The notes below the pieces were generated by a model that worked only from the letters and a program-made list of their open reading frames with translations, did not search any database and had not been told where the DNA came from. Positions 50,390-60,176 of a DNA stretch of 64,000 bases are shown here, in pieces. How positions within the stretch are numbered: the stretch's first letter is position 1; each line of letters begins with the position of its first letter. Both the position numbers and the translations under genes were made by a program. This stretch comes from Accumulibacter jenkinsii (GTDB taxonomy: Bacteria; Pseudomonadota; Gammaproteobacteria; Burkholderiales; Rhodocyclaceae), in the NCBI GenBank assembly GCA_036625225.1, contig JAZKUF010000001.1, forward strand, positions 62,001 to 126,000, in the 5' to 3' direction.

Positions 50390-50590
50390 TCATGCCTTGG
50401 CTTCAGGCAGTTGTTGGGCCAGTTGTTCGATCCGTGCGCAGGCCGCCGCCATGCGCTCGGCGACACGTTCCCGCTCGGCCTGGGCAGCAACAAGTTCCTC
50501 GCGCAGTCCATCGTTCTCGGTCCGCAGTGTGCGGCAGAGGGCGACTACCTGGGCAACTTTGCTCTCGAGAGCGTTCAGTTCATTCAGCAT
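50390..50590 (-). CDS. zapB: ZapB-like cell division coiled-coil protein
   Basis: A 66-residue protein, nearly all coiled coil (LNELNALESKVAQVVALCRTLRTENDGLREELVAAQ). Size and position before zapA match ZapB. It joins the FtsZ ring through ZapA. The promoter region upstream (AAAAAAACCC, then a TATAG-like box) lies at 50600-50620 on the minus strand. Confidence 0.85.
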   Translation of the reverse strand: MLNELNALESKVAQVVALCRTLRTENDGLREELVAAQAERERVAERMAAACARIEQLAQQLPEAKA

Positions 50591-50730
50591 GGGCCAGACT
50601 ATAGATTAAAAAAACCCTTTCAGTCAAGGCATAAGCGCTGTTTCTGAAGGTCGTTTGTTGCATGGGAGGTGGTTTTTTGCAGGTCGTGCACTTTCTGCTG
50701 CAATCGGCAATCGCTTGCTCAAAGGTGGTC

Positions 50731-50736
50731 TATAAT
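50731..50736 (+). promoter_or_regulatory. Likely -10 box of the btuBCD transcript
   Basis: A perfect TATAAT about 40 bp before the cobalamin riboswitch. The -35 box is weak. It places the transcript start near 50743 so that the whole riboswitch is in the leader. Confidence 0.5.
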
Positions 50737-50772
50737 CGCGCCTTCCGACGGTTTCAGGCCGCGGAAGATATC

Positions 50773-50952
50773 GTGCAAGGTGCCGCGATGCAGGTTTGCT
50801 GCAGCGGTTAAACGGGAAACAGGTGCGTGTTCGCGCAACATCATGCCTGTGCTGCCCCCGCAACGGTAAGCGAGTGTGGGTCTGTCGAAATGCCACTGGG
50901 CGAACGCCTGGGAAGGCGACAGATCAAGACTTGTGAGCCCGGATACCGGCCT
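50773..50952 (+). promoter_or_regulatory. Cobalamin (B12) riboswitch
   Basis: The core pieces occur in the right order: caaggtgcc (P2 side), cgggaaacaggtgcg, the B12-box region gtgctgcccccgcaacggtaa, then gccactgggc and gggaaggcgac, ending in gagcccggataccggcc. This is the family pattern that binds adenosylcobalamin and shuts off the downstream gene. It lies 142 bp before btuB. Confidence 0.93.
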
Positions 50953-51094
50953 TCGCATACCACTGGACGGAAGTGCCGCGGGGAAGCGGACACCGAACGC
51001 CTGGCGCTCGCGCCCGCTGTTCTCCCTCGCGCAGCTCCGCATTTTTGGCTCGCCGGCTTGCGGGGACGCTCGTCGGCAACAGGGAGAAATCCAC

Positions 51095-52948
51095 ATGCAT
51101 CCAAACCCAGCGCGCGCCGCTTCGGCGGCAACGCTCGCTCTCGCGTCCGTATGCTCGACAGCAGCCTTCGCCGCCGACCCGCAGCTCGACCCGATCGTCG
51201 TCACCGCGACCCGGCAGGCGACCCGCAGCGATGAATTGACGAGTGATGTGTCGGTCATTACGCGCGAAGAAATCGACCAGGCCGGCGAATCGACCTTGCC
51301 GCAGCTGCTGGCACGGCAGCCCGGAATCCAGTACACCGCCAACGGCGGCGCCGGCACCAACAGCAGCATCTTCATTCGTGGCGCCGGCAGCAATCAATCG
51401 ATCGTCCTGATCGATGGCCAACGCATCGGTTCGGCGACGACCGGCAGCACAGCCCTGTCGCGGATTCCCCTGAACCAGATCGAACGTATCGAAATCCTGC
51501 GCGGTCCGGCGTCGTCGCTTTACGGCGCCGATGCCATCGGCGGCGTGGTGCAGATTTTTACCCGTCGTGGCGAGGGGCCGGCGCGCGTCAGTGCCAGTAC
51601 CGGCTATGGCTCGTACGATACCTCCGACACCAGCGTCGGCATTGCCGGCGGCAGCGATCTCGTTTCCTACAGCGTGCAGGCAGGCTATAGCAACACCGAC
51701 AGTTTCAACGCCATCCACAACCGGAGCAACGCGGCCTACAACCGCGATCGGGATGGCTACTACAACAGCAACCTGAGCGCCAACCTTGCCGTTCGGCCGG
51801 CAAAGGGGCAGGAGATCGGGGTCAATCTGCTGGTCAGCAAGGGCACCAACCAGTATGACGCGAGCTGGCCTCTGGGCGCCGCAGCGGCCTACTCCAGCGA
51901 CCAGACCGTAGGTTCGTACTCGATCTACTCGCGCAACCGTCTGCAGCAGGCATGGACCAGCACCTTGCGCGTCGGGCGCAGCACCGACGACGCCAAGGAC
52001 CATGCCGGCAAGATCGGCAATGGCGTCTTCCGTACCGATATGGACCTGGTTTCCTGGCAGAACGATATCCGCTTGCCGGTGGGCGAAGCCTTGCTTGCCG
52101 CCGAGTACACCCGGCAGGAGGTGTCCGGGTCGACCGATTACACGGTCGGCGAGCGAACGATTCGCTCACTGCTGGCCGGCTGGAATGGCAGCCTGAACCA
52201 GCACCGACTGCAGCTCAACCTGCGGCGTGACGACAACTCGCAGTTTGGTGGAGAGACCACCGGTTCCGCTTCGTATGGCTACCAGTTTACGCCGCAATGG
52301 CGGGCACACCTTTCCTACGGAACGGCGTTTCGTGCGCCGACCTTCAACGAACTGTACTATCCATTTTTCGGCAATCCCGACCTGAAACCGGAAACGGCGA
52401 AGAACACCGAAGTGGGCGTCAACTGGGAGCGCGGCGATCATCGATTCTCCGCCGTGATGTTCAACAATGATCTCTCCGATCTGATCGAGACGATCGAGGT
52501 GCAGCCGTTCACCTATGCCCCGGTCAATGTCAGCCAGGCGCGACTGCGCGGTGCGACGCTCACCTACGACGGTCGCTTCACGGACTGGGCAGCCGGCATC
52601 GCGGTCGACTTCCTGGATCCGCGCAACGAAGAAGACGGGCCAAACCACGGTAATCAACTGGCCCGCCGTGCCGAACAGCAGATGAGCAGCTATGTCAGCC
52701 GAACCTTCGGCCAGTGGGAGTTGCGTGGCGAGTGGAAACTGGTCGGCAAGCGCTACGATGATCCGTCAAACAGCATCCGGATGGGCGGCTACGGGCTGGT
52801 CAACCTCTATGCCGACTACCGCCTGCAGCGAGACTGGGTATTGTTTGCCCGAGCCAACAATCTCTTCGACAAGGAGTACGAGACGATCAACGATTACGCG
52901 ACCGCCGGCACGAACGTCTTCGTCGGCGTTCGCTACACGCCGAAATAG
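51095..52948 (+). CDS. btuB: TonB-dependent cobalamin receptor BtuB
   Basis: A 617-residue outer-membrane receptor. Signal peptide at 1-24 (LALASVCSTAAFA). TonB box LDPIVVTATRQ at about 28-38. Plug domain follows (TREEIDQAGESTLPQLLARQPG, then LIDGQRIGSA and RIEILRGPASSLYGADAIGGVV). The 22-strand barrel ends in a C-terminal TyrThrProLys near-consensus. ATG 51095 has AGGGAG upstream. B12 riboswitch control and btuCD neighbours support cobalamin import. Confidence 0.95.
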   Translation: MHPNPARAASAATLALASVCSTAAFAADPQLDPIVVTATRQATRSDELTSDVSVITREEIDQAGESTLPQLLARQPGIQYTANGGAGTNSSIFIRGAGSNQSIVLIDGQRIGSATTGSTALSRIPLNQIERIEILRGPASSLYGADAIGGVVQIFTRRGEGPARVSASTGYGSYDTSDTSVGIAGGSDLVSYSVQAGYSNTDSFNAIHNRSNAAYNRDRDGYYNSNLSANLAVRPAKGQEIGVNLLVSKGTNQYDASWPLGAAAAYSSDQTVGSYSIYSRNRLQQAWTSTLRVGRSTDDAKDHAGKIGNGVFRTDMDLVSWQNDIRLPVGEALLAAEYTRQEVSGSTDYTVGERTIRSLLAGWNGSLNQHRLQLNLRRDDNSQFGGETTGSASYGYQFTPQWRAHLSYGTAFRAPTFNELYYPFFGNPDLKPETAKNTEVGVNWERGDHRFSAVMFNNDLSDLIETIEVQPFTYAPVNVSQARLRGATLTYDGRFTDWAAGIAVDFLDPRNEEDGPNHGNQLARRAEQQMSSYVSRTFGQWELRGEWKLVGKRYDDPSNSIRMGGYGLVNLYADYRLQRDWVLFARANNLFDKEYETINDYATAGTNVFVGVRYTPK

Positions 52949-52956
52949 GACGCGCC

Positions 52957-53949
52957 ATGCCCACTCGCCGCCGTGCCTTGCTGATTCTCGCCGTGCTCGG
53001 CGGCTTGTCGCAGCTCAGCATCGCGCTGGCGCTGATGGTCGGCAGCATTCCGATCAGCCCGGCCGAGGTGTTGGCGACGCTGTTTGGCGACGGTGGAGGG
53101 ATGGCCGGCGAGGTCGTCCGCAGTCTGCGGCTGCCGCGGGCGCTGACCGGTTTTGCCTGCGGTGGCCTGCTGGCACTCGCCGGTGCGCTGCTCCAGGTGC
53201 TGTTGCGTAACCCGCTCGCCGATCCCTACGTGCTCGGCATCTCGGGCGGTGCGGGCATCGGTGCGCTGCTCGCCATCGTCCTCGGTCTCGGCGTCGCCGG
53301 CATCAATGGCCTTGCTTTCGTCGGCGCGCTCGGCGCCATGCTGCTGGTCTTCGGGCTGGCGCAGGGGGAGGGCGGCTGGACGCAGTCGCGGCTGCTGCTG
53401 ACTGGCGTCATCGTGGCCGCCGGTTGCGGCGCTGTGGTCACGCTGATGCTGGCGGTGGCGCCTGAAGAACGCCTGCGCGGCATGCTTTTCTGGCTGATGG
53501 GCGACCTCTCGCAAACCGGTGACCCGCAACTCGTGCTGATCCTGCTCGTCGTGGTGTTGCTGATCGCGCTGCCGTTTGCCCGTGAACTCAATCTGCTCGC
53601 GCGCGGGGCCGATTTTGCGCTCTCGCTCGGCGTTGCCGTTCGCCCGCTGCGCCGTGGCGTCTATCTGGTCGCCTCGCTGGCCACCGCCGGGGCGGTCACC
53701 CACGCTGGCGCAGTCGGCTTCATCGGGCTCATCGTGCCCCATCTCGTCCGCCTGGCGACCGGCAATGATCAGCGTTTGCTGCTGCCCGCCTCGGTCCTCG
53801 CCGGCGGCAGCCTGCTGGTCGTCGCCGACACCCTGGCGCGCAGCATGCTTGCCCCCTTGCAACTCCCGGTGGGGGTCCTCACGGCCCTGATTGGTGTGCC
53901 GGTTTTTCTGTTTCTGCTCTCCCGCGCCGCGCCGGGCCGCAGTTCATGA
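52957..53949 (+). CDS. btuC: Cobalamin ABC transporter permease BtuC
   Basis: A 330-residue FecCD-type permease with about ten membrane helices. LRLPRALTGFACGGLLALAGALLQVLLRNPLADPYVLGISGGAGIG is the classic FecCD start, and FIGLIVPHLVR the conserved cytoplasmic loop motif. It begins 8 bp after btuB and overlaps btuD (ATGA), giving one operon under the B12 riboswitch. Confidence 0.95.
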   Translation: MPTRRRALLILAVLGGLSQLSIALALMVGSIPISPAEVLATLFGDGGGMAGEVVRSLRLPRALTGFACGGLLALAGALLQVLLRNPLADPYVLGISGGAGIGALLAIVLGLGVAGINGLAFVGALGAMLLVFGLAQGEGGWTQSRLLLTGVIVAAGCGAVVTLMLAVAPEERLRGMLFWLMGDLSQTGDPQLVLILLVVVLLIALPFARELNLLARGADFALSLGVAVRPLRRGVYLVASLATAGAVTHAGAVGFIGLIVPHLVRLATGNDQRLLLPASVLAGGSLLVVADTLARSMLAPLQLPVGVLTALIGVPVFLFLLSRAAPGRSS

Positions 53950-54725
53950 TGCCTGCCAGCGCGCTCTTGAGCACTCGCGGCCTCGACGTCGGCCTCGCCG
54001 GTCGCAGCTTCTGCAGCGCTCTGACGCTCGCCGTCCAGCCGGGCGATCGGCTGGCCGTTCTCGGCCGCAACGGCGCCGGCAAGTCGACCCTGCTCTCGGT
54101 GCTGGCCGGCCTGCGGCAGCCCGAAGCCGGCAGCGTGCTGCTCGATGGTCGATCTTACGATCAGCTCGGCGCTCGCCTCAGCGCGCAACTCCGCGGCTGG
54201 TTGCCACAGAGCCGCAGCGAAGCGTTCTCGTCAACCGTGCTCGAAACCGCGCTGGTCGGGCGTCACCCCCATCTCGCGCGCTGGGCCTGGGAATCGGACA
54301 ACGACGCGCACATCGCCCGCCAGGCGCTGGCGGCAGTCGGCCTGGCCGAACTGGCGCCGCGAGATGTGCAGACGCTGTCGGGGGGCGAGCGACAGCGGCT
54401 GGCGATCGCGACGCTGCTCGCCCAGGCGCCACGGCTCTATCTGCTCGACGAGCCACTGGCGCATCTCGACCTCAATCACCAGATCGCGACGCTCGAACTG
54501 TTCACGTCGCTGGCGCGTGAAGAGGGCGTCGCCTGCGTCATGGTCCTGCACGAACCCGGCCTCGCCGCACGCTTCTGCAGCCACGCGCTGCTCCTGTTCG
54601 ATGACGGATCGACGCAGCAGGGCCGTTGCGACGAGGTGATCAGCAGCGACTCGCTGAGCAGGCTTTACGGCTATCCGCTGCATCAGGTCGGCGATCATGG
54701 CCAGCGCTGGTTCATGCCGGTCTGA
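53946..54725 (+). CDS. btuD: Cobalamin ABC transporter ATPase BtuD
   Basis: A 259-residue ABC ATPase. Walker A is LGRNGAGKSTLLSVLAGL, signature LSGGERQRLAIATLL, Walker B LYLLDEPLAHLDLNHQ and the switch His in VMVLHEPGL. Start overlaps btuC. No gene for the periplasmic binding protein BtuF follows; the next gene is on the other strand. Confidence 0.94.
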   Translation: MMPASALLSTRGLDVGLAGRSFCSALTLAVQPGDRLAVLGRNGAGKSTLLSVLAGLRQPEAGSVLLDGRSYDQLGARLSAQLRGWLPQSRSEAFSSTVLETALVGRHPHLARWAWESDNDAHIARQALAAVGLAELAPRDVQTLSGGERQRLAIATLLAQAPRLYLLDEPLAHLDLNHQIATLELFTSLAREEGVACVMVLHEPGLAARFCSHALLLFDDGSTQQGRCDEVISSDSLSRLYGYPLHQVGDHGQRWFMPV

Positions 54726-54760
54726 CGGAGGCCTCGGGCGCCGAGGTGGACGCGCCGCGA

Positions 54761-56515
54761 TCAGCGGGACGGGTATTCCCACCCCGCTCGTCCGGGTTTC
54801 CGGGCCTGCTTGCGACGATACATGTCGGCATCCGAGAACTGGACCAGCGACTCGACGTCGAGCCCATCTTCCGGGTACATCGCCAGCCCGACCGAAGCCC
54901 CGGCCCTGGTGCCGCCGGCGCTGACGGCGGAAGTTGCGAGCGGTGCGGCGAGCAGTTGCTCGAGCTTGTTGCGGGCAATTTCGGCGTCGGCGCGGTGCTG
55001 CACCGCATCGAGCATGACGACGAATTCGTCGCCGGCGTAGCGGGCGACGAGGTCGCGGCTGCGCAGTTCGGCGAGCATGCGCCCGGCGATCTCCTGCAGC
55101 ACCTTGTCGCCGACGTCGTGACCGAAGCTGTCGTTGATCTGCTTGAAATCGTCGAGGTCGATGAACAGGATGGCAAAGGGGCGCGGCTCGGGCAGCGTTT
55201 TCTGCTGTGCCAGGCGGTCTTCGACCCGGCGCAGGAAGGCCTCGCGGTTGGCAAGACCCGTCAGGCGATCACTCAGCAGTTGCCCCTGCATGGCCCTGAA
55301 GCTTTTGGCCAGATCGCCGATCTCGTCGCTGCGCGTGACGTCGAAGGTCGCGCCGAGATCGCCGTTGCCGACGCTGCGCGCTGCAGTTGCCAGCGCCTTG
55401 AGGTCGCGCGCGACCACCGAAAGGACCATGTAGCCGATGATCATGGTCATCAGCGACGCGAGCAGCGCGACCACGATCGTCCGGTGGTAGTTGGTGGTGA
55501 CACTGGCGAGAAAGTCGCTGCGCGGTACCGCGACGACGATGATCCAGTCGAGGCCGGCGGCATCCCGCAGGCGGGCATAGGCGGCTTCAACCTGCTGCGA
55601 GTCCGCCATCTGGAAGACGACTGAACTCGCCTGCAAGGTCTCCCCGGAGTCACGCAGGAGCTTGCGGATTTCGCGGTGGCTGGCGACCACCAGGGGGTCG
55701 TCGCTGGCTTCGACATTGAGCCGTGTGTTGCCGCCGCTGGCATTCTTGCTCAGGTGGGGGCCGCGCGAAGTGCCGACCAGATTGCCATCAGTCTCGACGA
55801 CGTAAGCGATACCGTTGGCGGTGAGTTTGAGCGAATGGAGGAAGTCGTTCACATGCTGCAGCGACAGATCGGTGGCGACGACGCCCTGGAACTCGCCCTC
55901 GGCGTTGTTGATCCGTCGCGCCCGCGTGGCGACCAGTTCCTCGGTCCTGAAGTCGATGTAGACCGAGGTCCAGGTGGCCAGCGTCGAATGCTTGCCGGAC
56001 TTGAACCACGGACGCTCCCGCGGCTCGAAGATGCGCGCTTCGCGGACCGGGTCTTTCAGTTCGCCGGCAATGCCCGAGAAGCGATAGATCGTGCGCGGGC
56101 CATTGCCGGCGCGGCGCACGCGCAGCTCGGCGTCGGATTCGGAATGGCGCCAGAGCCCGAAGAATTCGCCGTTGCGGTCGCCGTAGTAGGCGTAGTTGTT
56201 CGGGTCACGGTGCACCGAGGTGGCAAGCCAGAAGCGCGTGCGCAGATTGGCGAAGTCGTCATCGATTCTCGCCGGCGCCGCAATGCCGCCCGGGAAAGCG
56301 GTCTCGAGGACGGCCGCAGCACCGAAGACATGGCGCTCGGCCGCCTGCGCAATGCGATAGACCATCTCGGACAGCAGCTGATTCGACAGGGCGTCCACCG
56401 CGGCGCGCCCGGCCGAATAAGACAGGCCGCCGATGGTGGCGGCGAGAAGCAGGACCAGAACGACATAGGGGACGGTAAGCATCTGCCGAAGCGACAGGAA
56501 CTGCAGAAGCTTCAT
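54761..56515 (-). CDS. Cache-domain diguanylate cyclase
   Basis: A 584-residue membrane sensor. Residues 8-30 and about 372-395 are membrane helices that enclose a periplasmic dCache domain (FANLRTRFWLATSVHRD..., RPWFKSGKHSTLATWTSVYID). A HAMP-like region follows (TAARSVGNGDLGATFDVTRSDEIGDLAKSF). The GGDEF domain at 425-575 has FIDLDDFKQINDSFGHDVGD and the active-site variant RYAGDEFVV (AGDEF, normally active). It lacks an RxxD inhibitory site before AGDEF (ELRSRDLVARY). ATG 56515 (MKLLQFLSLR) fits. It should make c-di-GMP in response to a periplasmic ligand. Confidence 0.93.
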   Translation of the reverse strand: MKLLQFLSLRQMLTVPYVVLVLLLAATIGGLSYSAGRAAVDALSNQLLSEMVYRIAQAAERHVFGAAAVLETAFPGGIAAPARIDDDFANLRTRFWLATSVHRDPNNYAYYGDRNGEFFGLWRHSESDAELRVRRAGNGPRTIYRFSGIAGELKDPVREARIFEPRERPWFKSGKHSTLATWTSVYIDFRTEELVATRARRINNAEGEFQGVVATDLSLQHVNDFLHSLKLTANGIAYVVETDGNLVGTSRGPHLSKNASGGNTRLNVEASDDPLVVASHREIRKLLRDSGETLQASSVVFQMADSQQVEAAYARLRDAAGLDWIIVVAVPRSDFLASVTTNYHRTIVVALLASLMTMIIGYMVLSVVARDLKALATAARSVGNGDLGATFDVTRSDEIGDLAKSFRAMQGQLLSDRLTGLANREAFLRRVEDRLAQQKTLPEPRPFAILFIDLDDFKQINDSFGHDVGDKVLQEIAGRMLAELRSRDLVARYAGDEFVVMLDAVQHRADAEIARNKLEQLLAAPLATSAVSAGGTRAGASVGLAMYPEDGLDVESLVQFSDADMYRRKQARKPGRAGWEYPSR

Positions 56516-56816
56516 GGGCGATCTTGAGCCAATCGGTGGAAAGCACGCCGTCGAGGGTCGCGCAGGGAACGCCGAGCCAGTGCCGTGGGCACCTGTCGAA
56601 CCGGTCGACCGGATCCTGACAGGATCCATGGTCGAGCAGAGGATAGGGCGAGCCGGTGTTTGCGGCGGTGACGGATATCACGGACAGGGTTTGCGGGCGG
56701 GTCGAGGGCCTTGAAAGTGGCTTGTGCAACCGAAGAACCGCCCTTTGCTTATTCCGGCACGGCCGGTAGAGGGCCGGAAGCGTGGGGTGTCTCGAGCTTG
56801 CCGATGCGGTGCACGT

Positions 56817-57236
56817 TCACTCCGGCTCGGTGGTCGGGACGGCAGCGGCCTTGACGCAGGGTACATAGTCGAAATCGGCGATCAGGATGTGGTTGTAGAA
56901 CCAGCCATTGATCAGGAATTTGACTTCGTCGGCGATCTCGTCGAGGCTCATCGTCTTGGCTTTCTCCAGCAGATCGAAGAGCATGCGGCGAAACTCACTG
57001 TGCAGCCCGCGATGCGCTTCGAGGCCGGGGTAGTTGCACGCCGCCATCAGCAGTTCTTCTTCGTGCAGGTGCACCTTGACGTACTCGGTCAGCATGGCCA
57101 GCGACTTCAATACGCGGATCTGGTCGCCATCCCCCCTGAACGTCGCGGCGAGGTCGAACAGCTGCCGATGCTGCGCGTCAATCTCCGCCACCCCCACCTC
57201 TATCTTCGCCGACCACTCAGCCGTCTCAAATTTCAT
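56817..57236 (-). CDS. Bacteriohemerythrin
   Basis: A 139-residue di-iron oxygen-binding protein. Iron ligands appear in order: VGVAEIDAQHRQLFDLA (H), LTEYVKVHLHEEELLMAACNYPGLEAHRGLHSEF (H, E, H, H), and FLINGWFYNHILIADFDY (H, D). Length and ligand spacing match. A role in oxygen delivery or sensing is likely. Confidence 0.93.
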   Translation of the reverse strand: MKFETAEWSAKIEVGVAEIDAQHRQLFDLAATFRGDGDQIRVLKSLAMLTEYVKVHLHEEELLMAACNYPGLEAHRGLHSEFRRMLFDLLEKAKTMSLDEIADEVKFLINGWFYNHILIADFDYVPCVKAAAVPTTEPE

Positions 57237-57274
57237 TCGTCACTCCATCGGGATAAAGAAGGCGCCCGGTCGTT

Positions 57275-59224
57275 TCAAGAGGGGATCGGGCGTGTCGCCC
57301 GGTCGATCTGTTCGGAAAGACTGAGCCAGCTGTCCTCCAGGCGAGACAGTTCGACCGCGATCTGGTTCAGTCTGCTGCCGACTTCGGCAAGTTCGGGTGC
57401 CGAGCGGGAGATTGACGAGCGCGCTTCGAGCGACTGCTGTTCGGTCTGCAACTCGAGCAGAGTCCTTTCGACCTGCCCCAGTTCGCGCTGCAGAACTTTC
57501 AACGGCGGTGGCGTTTTTCGCCCCCTGGCAGAAGGCAAAGGCTCCCGGCTGACCGCTTGTCGGGTGCTCTTCTGTGATTCCCGCAGGCTGTCCCGAGTGC
57601 GTCTCGCTTCGTCGAGCAGGTAGCGCTGGTAATCGTCGAGGTCGCCGGTGAAGTCCACCACGCCGCCGCGGGTGACCAGCCAGAACTCGTCACACACCGA
57701 GCGCAGCAGCGAACGGTCGTGACTGACCAGCATCACGGTTCCCTCGAATTCGTTGAGCGCCATGGCCAGCGCCTCGCGCGTCGCGAGATCCAGGTGGTTG
57801 GTCGGTTCGTCGAGCAGCAGCAGGTTCGGGCGTTGCCAGACGATCATGCAGAGAACGAGGCGCGCCTTTTCGCCGCCGCTCATCGTGCCCACCGTCTGCC
57901 TGACCATGTCGCCGGTAAAATTGAAAGTGCCGAGGAAGCTGCGGAAATCCTGCTCGCGGTCGCTCTGTCCGGTGCCCGGACTTTCCCTGGCGAGTCGCAG
58001 CAGGTGTTGCATCGGCGTTTCGTGCGGGCGCAGGACATCCAGTTCCTGCTGGGCGAAATAACCGATATTGAGGCCTTTTCCTTCGCTGACGGTGCCGCTG
58101 ATGCAGCCGAGAACGCGGGCGATGGTCTTTACCAGCGTCGATTTGCCCTGGCCATTGGCACCGAGGATGCCGATACGCTGGCCGGCAAGGACGGACTTGT
58201 TGACCGCGCGCACGATCACCGTCGCTGCCGAGCCCGTCGGGGCGTCGGCCGCCGGCGGGTAGCCGAAGCAGGCATCGCTCATGACCAGCATCGGGTTGGG
58301 CAGGTTGGCCGGCTCCTTGAACTCGAAGCCAAAGTCGGCGCTGGTGAGTACCGGCGCCAGACGTTCCATCCTCTCCAGCGCCTTGACCCGGCTCTGCGCC
58401 TGCCTGGCTTTGGTGGCCTTGGCCTTGAAGCGGCTGATGAAGCTCTGCAGGTGTGCGATCCTGTCCTGCTGCTTGAGGTAGGCGTTCTGCTGCAGATCGA
58501 TCTGCTGCGCGCGGGTCTCCTCGAAGGTGCTGTAGTTGCCACCGTAACGGGTCAGCCTGGCGGTCTCGAGGTGCAGGGTGACGGTGGTCACCGCGTCGAG
58601 AAACTCGCGGTCGTGACTGATCACGATCATCGTGCCTTCGTAGCGCTTGAGCCAGCTTTCCAGCCAGACCAGGGCATCGAGATCGAGATGGTTGGTCGGC
58701 TCGTCGAGCAACAGGAGATCCGCTGGGCACATCAGGGCTCGGGCCAGCTGCAGGCGCATCCGCCAGCCCCCGGAAAAGCTGTCTACCGGATGATTCAGCT
58801 CGCTGGTCTTGAAACCCAGGCCAAGGATCAGCGCCTGCGCCCGCGCCTGCGCATCGTGTGCGCCGGCGTCGTGCAAGCTCATGTAGGCGTGGGCCAGCCG
58901 CTCGCCATCACCGTCGCTCTCGGCGAGCTGCACTTCAGCCTGGGCGGCGAGCAGCGCGCTGTCGCCTTCGATGACGAAGTCGGTGGCGCTCTGGCTGCTT
59001 GCAGGCATCTCCTGAACGACCTGCGCCAGACGCCAGTGGAGCGGGCGCGAGAATTCGCCGGCATCTTCGTGCAGGCTGCCGTCGAGCAGGCCGAAGAGGG
59101 TGGTCTTGCCGGCCCCGTTGCGGCCGACCAGGCCGACGTGTTCACCGGGGTTGATGGTCACCGAAGTCTGGTCGAGCAGGATCCTGGTGCCGCGGCGCAG
59201 GCTGATGCCCCTGAGGGTGATCAT
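57275..59224 (-). CDS. ABC-F family ATPase (YheS-like)
   Basis: A 649-residue protein with two ABC cassettes: GRNGAGKTTLFGLL...FSGGWRMRLQLARAL...LLLLDEPTNHLDLDALVWLESW, and GANGQGKSTLVKT...MSGGEKARLVLCMIV...LLLLDEPTNHLDLATRE. The linker between them has many Arg/Lys/Gln (KQQDRIAHLQSFISRFKAKATKARQAQSRVKALERM). A C-terminal coiled coil is present. No membrane domain. These proteins act on ribosomes. Met 59224 (MITLRGISL) fits the first domain. Confidence 0.94.
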   Translation of the reverse strand: MITLRGISLRRGTRILLDQTSVTINPGEHVGLVGRNGAGKTTLFGLLDGSLHEDAGEFSRPLHWRLAQVVQEMPASSQSATDFVIEGDSALLAAQAEVQLAESDGDGERLAHAYMSLHDAGAHDAQARAQALILGLGFKTSELNHPVDSFSGGWRMRLQLARALMCPADLLLLDEPTNHLDLDALVWLESWLKRYEGTMIVISHDREFLDAVTTVTLHLETARLTRYGGNYSTFEETRAQQIDLQQNAYLKQQDRIAHLQSFISRFKAKATKARQAQSRVKALERMERLAPVLTSADFGFEFKEPANLPNPMLVMSDACFGYPPAADAPTGSAATVIVRAVNKSVLAGQRIGILGANGQGKSTLVKTIARVLGCISGTVSEGKGLNIGYFAQQELDVLRPHETPMQHLLRLARESPGTGQSDREQDFRSFLGTFNFTGDMVRQTVGTMSGGEKARLVLCMIVWQRPNLLLLDEPTNHLDLATREALAMALNEFEGTVMLVSHDRSLLRSVCDEFWLVTRGGVVDFTGDLDDYQRYLLDEARRTRDSLRESQKSTRQAVSREPLPSARGRKTPPPLKVLQRELGQVERTLLELQTEQQSLEARSSISRSAPELAEVGSRLNQIAVELSRLEDSWLSLSEQIDRATRPIPS

Positions 59225-59306
59225 GCCGGTGAAACGTCGGTCGATGGTCCGGCGAGTACCCGATAGCCGCAAACGGCGCGCGAGGCGGACAGGGGTTCAG
59301 GGGTGC

Positions 59307-60176
59307 TCACCGGAAAATCACCGTCTTGTTGGCGTGGACCAGCACGCGATCCTCGAGGTGATAGCGCAGGCCGCGTGCGAGGACGGCCTTCTCGATGTCC
59401 TTGCCGTAGCGGACCATGTCATCGACTGAATCGGAGTGGTCGATGCGGATCACGTCCTGTTCGATGATCGGACCCTGGTCGAGGTCGTGGGTGACGTAGT
59501 GACAGGTCGCACCGATCAGCTTGACGCCGCGCTGGTAGGCCTGATGGTAGGGGCGGGCACCGACGAAGCTGGGCAGAAAGGAGTGGTGGATGTTGATCAT
59601 CTGCCCGCGGTAGCGGTCGCAGAGCGACGCCGGCAGGATCTGCATATAACGTGCCAGAACCATCGTATCACCCTTGACTTCGTCGTAGATGCGGCTGATC
59701 TCGGCGTCGGCGGCCTGCCGGTTGTCGGGATTGACCGGGACGTGGTGAAAGGGGATGCCGTGCCATTCGACGAAGGCCTTGAAGAGGTCATGATTCGAGA
59801 TGACGCAGGGAATCTCGATGTCGAGTTCCCGGGATTGCCAGCGGGACAGCAGGTCGTAGAGGCAATGCTCCTGTTTGCTGACCATGATCACGACTCGACG
59901 TTTCACCGCCGAATCGCTGATTTGCCAGTCCATCGAGAGTTCGCGGGCGAGTGGCGAGAAACGTTCGCGGAACTCGGCAAGGTGAAAAGGCAGCGAATCG
60001 GCCTTGACCTCCATGCGCATGAAATAGCGGCCGTCAGGTTCGCCGCTGTCATCGGAGTGATAGCTGGACTCGAGGATCCAGCCATGGTGCTCGGCAATGA
60101 AGCCCGACACACGCGCGATGATGCCGATCTGGTCCGGGCACGACCCCGACAGGGTGTAGAAACGCCTCGCCGGCAT
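59307..60176 (-). CDS. purU: Formyltetrahydrofolate deformylase
   Basis: A 289-residue enzyme. An N-terminal ACT domain (YTLSGSCPDQIGIIARVSGFIAEHHGWILESSYHSD) is followed by a formyltransferase-like domain (VVIMVSKQEHCLYDLLSRW, IPCVISNHDLFKAFVEWHGIPFHHVP, and the LARYMQILPASLCDRY, IINIHHSFLPSF motifs, with Asn-His and Asp of the active site). It frees formate and THF from 10-formyl-THF. Start overlaps thrH by one base. Confidence 0.96.
   Translation of the reverse strand: MPARRFYTLSGSCPDQIGIIARVSGFIAEHHGWILESSYHSDDSGEPDGRYFMRMEVKADSLPFHLAEFRERFSPLARELSMDWQISDSAVKRRVVIMVSKQEHCLYDLLSRWQSRELDIEIPCVISNHDLFKAFVEWHGIPFHHVPVNPDNRQAADAEISRIYDEVKGDTMVLARYMQILPASLCDRYRGQMINIHHSFLPSFVGARPYHQAYQRGVKLIGATCHYVTHDLDQGPIIEQDVIRIDHSDSVDDMVRYGKDIEKAVLARGLRYHLEDRVLVHANKTVIFR

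Noticed and set aside
57719..59266. 515-codon + strand frame
   Set aside because: Antisense to the ABC-F gene, whose motifs are complete on the other strand.
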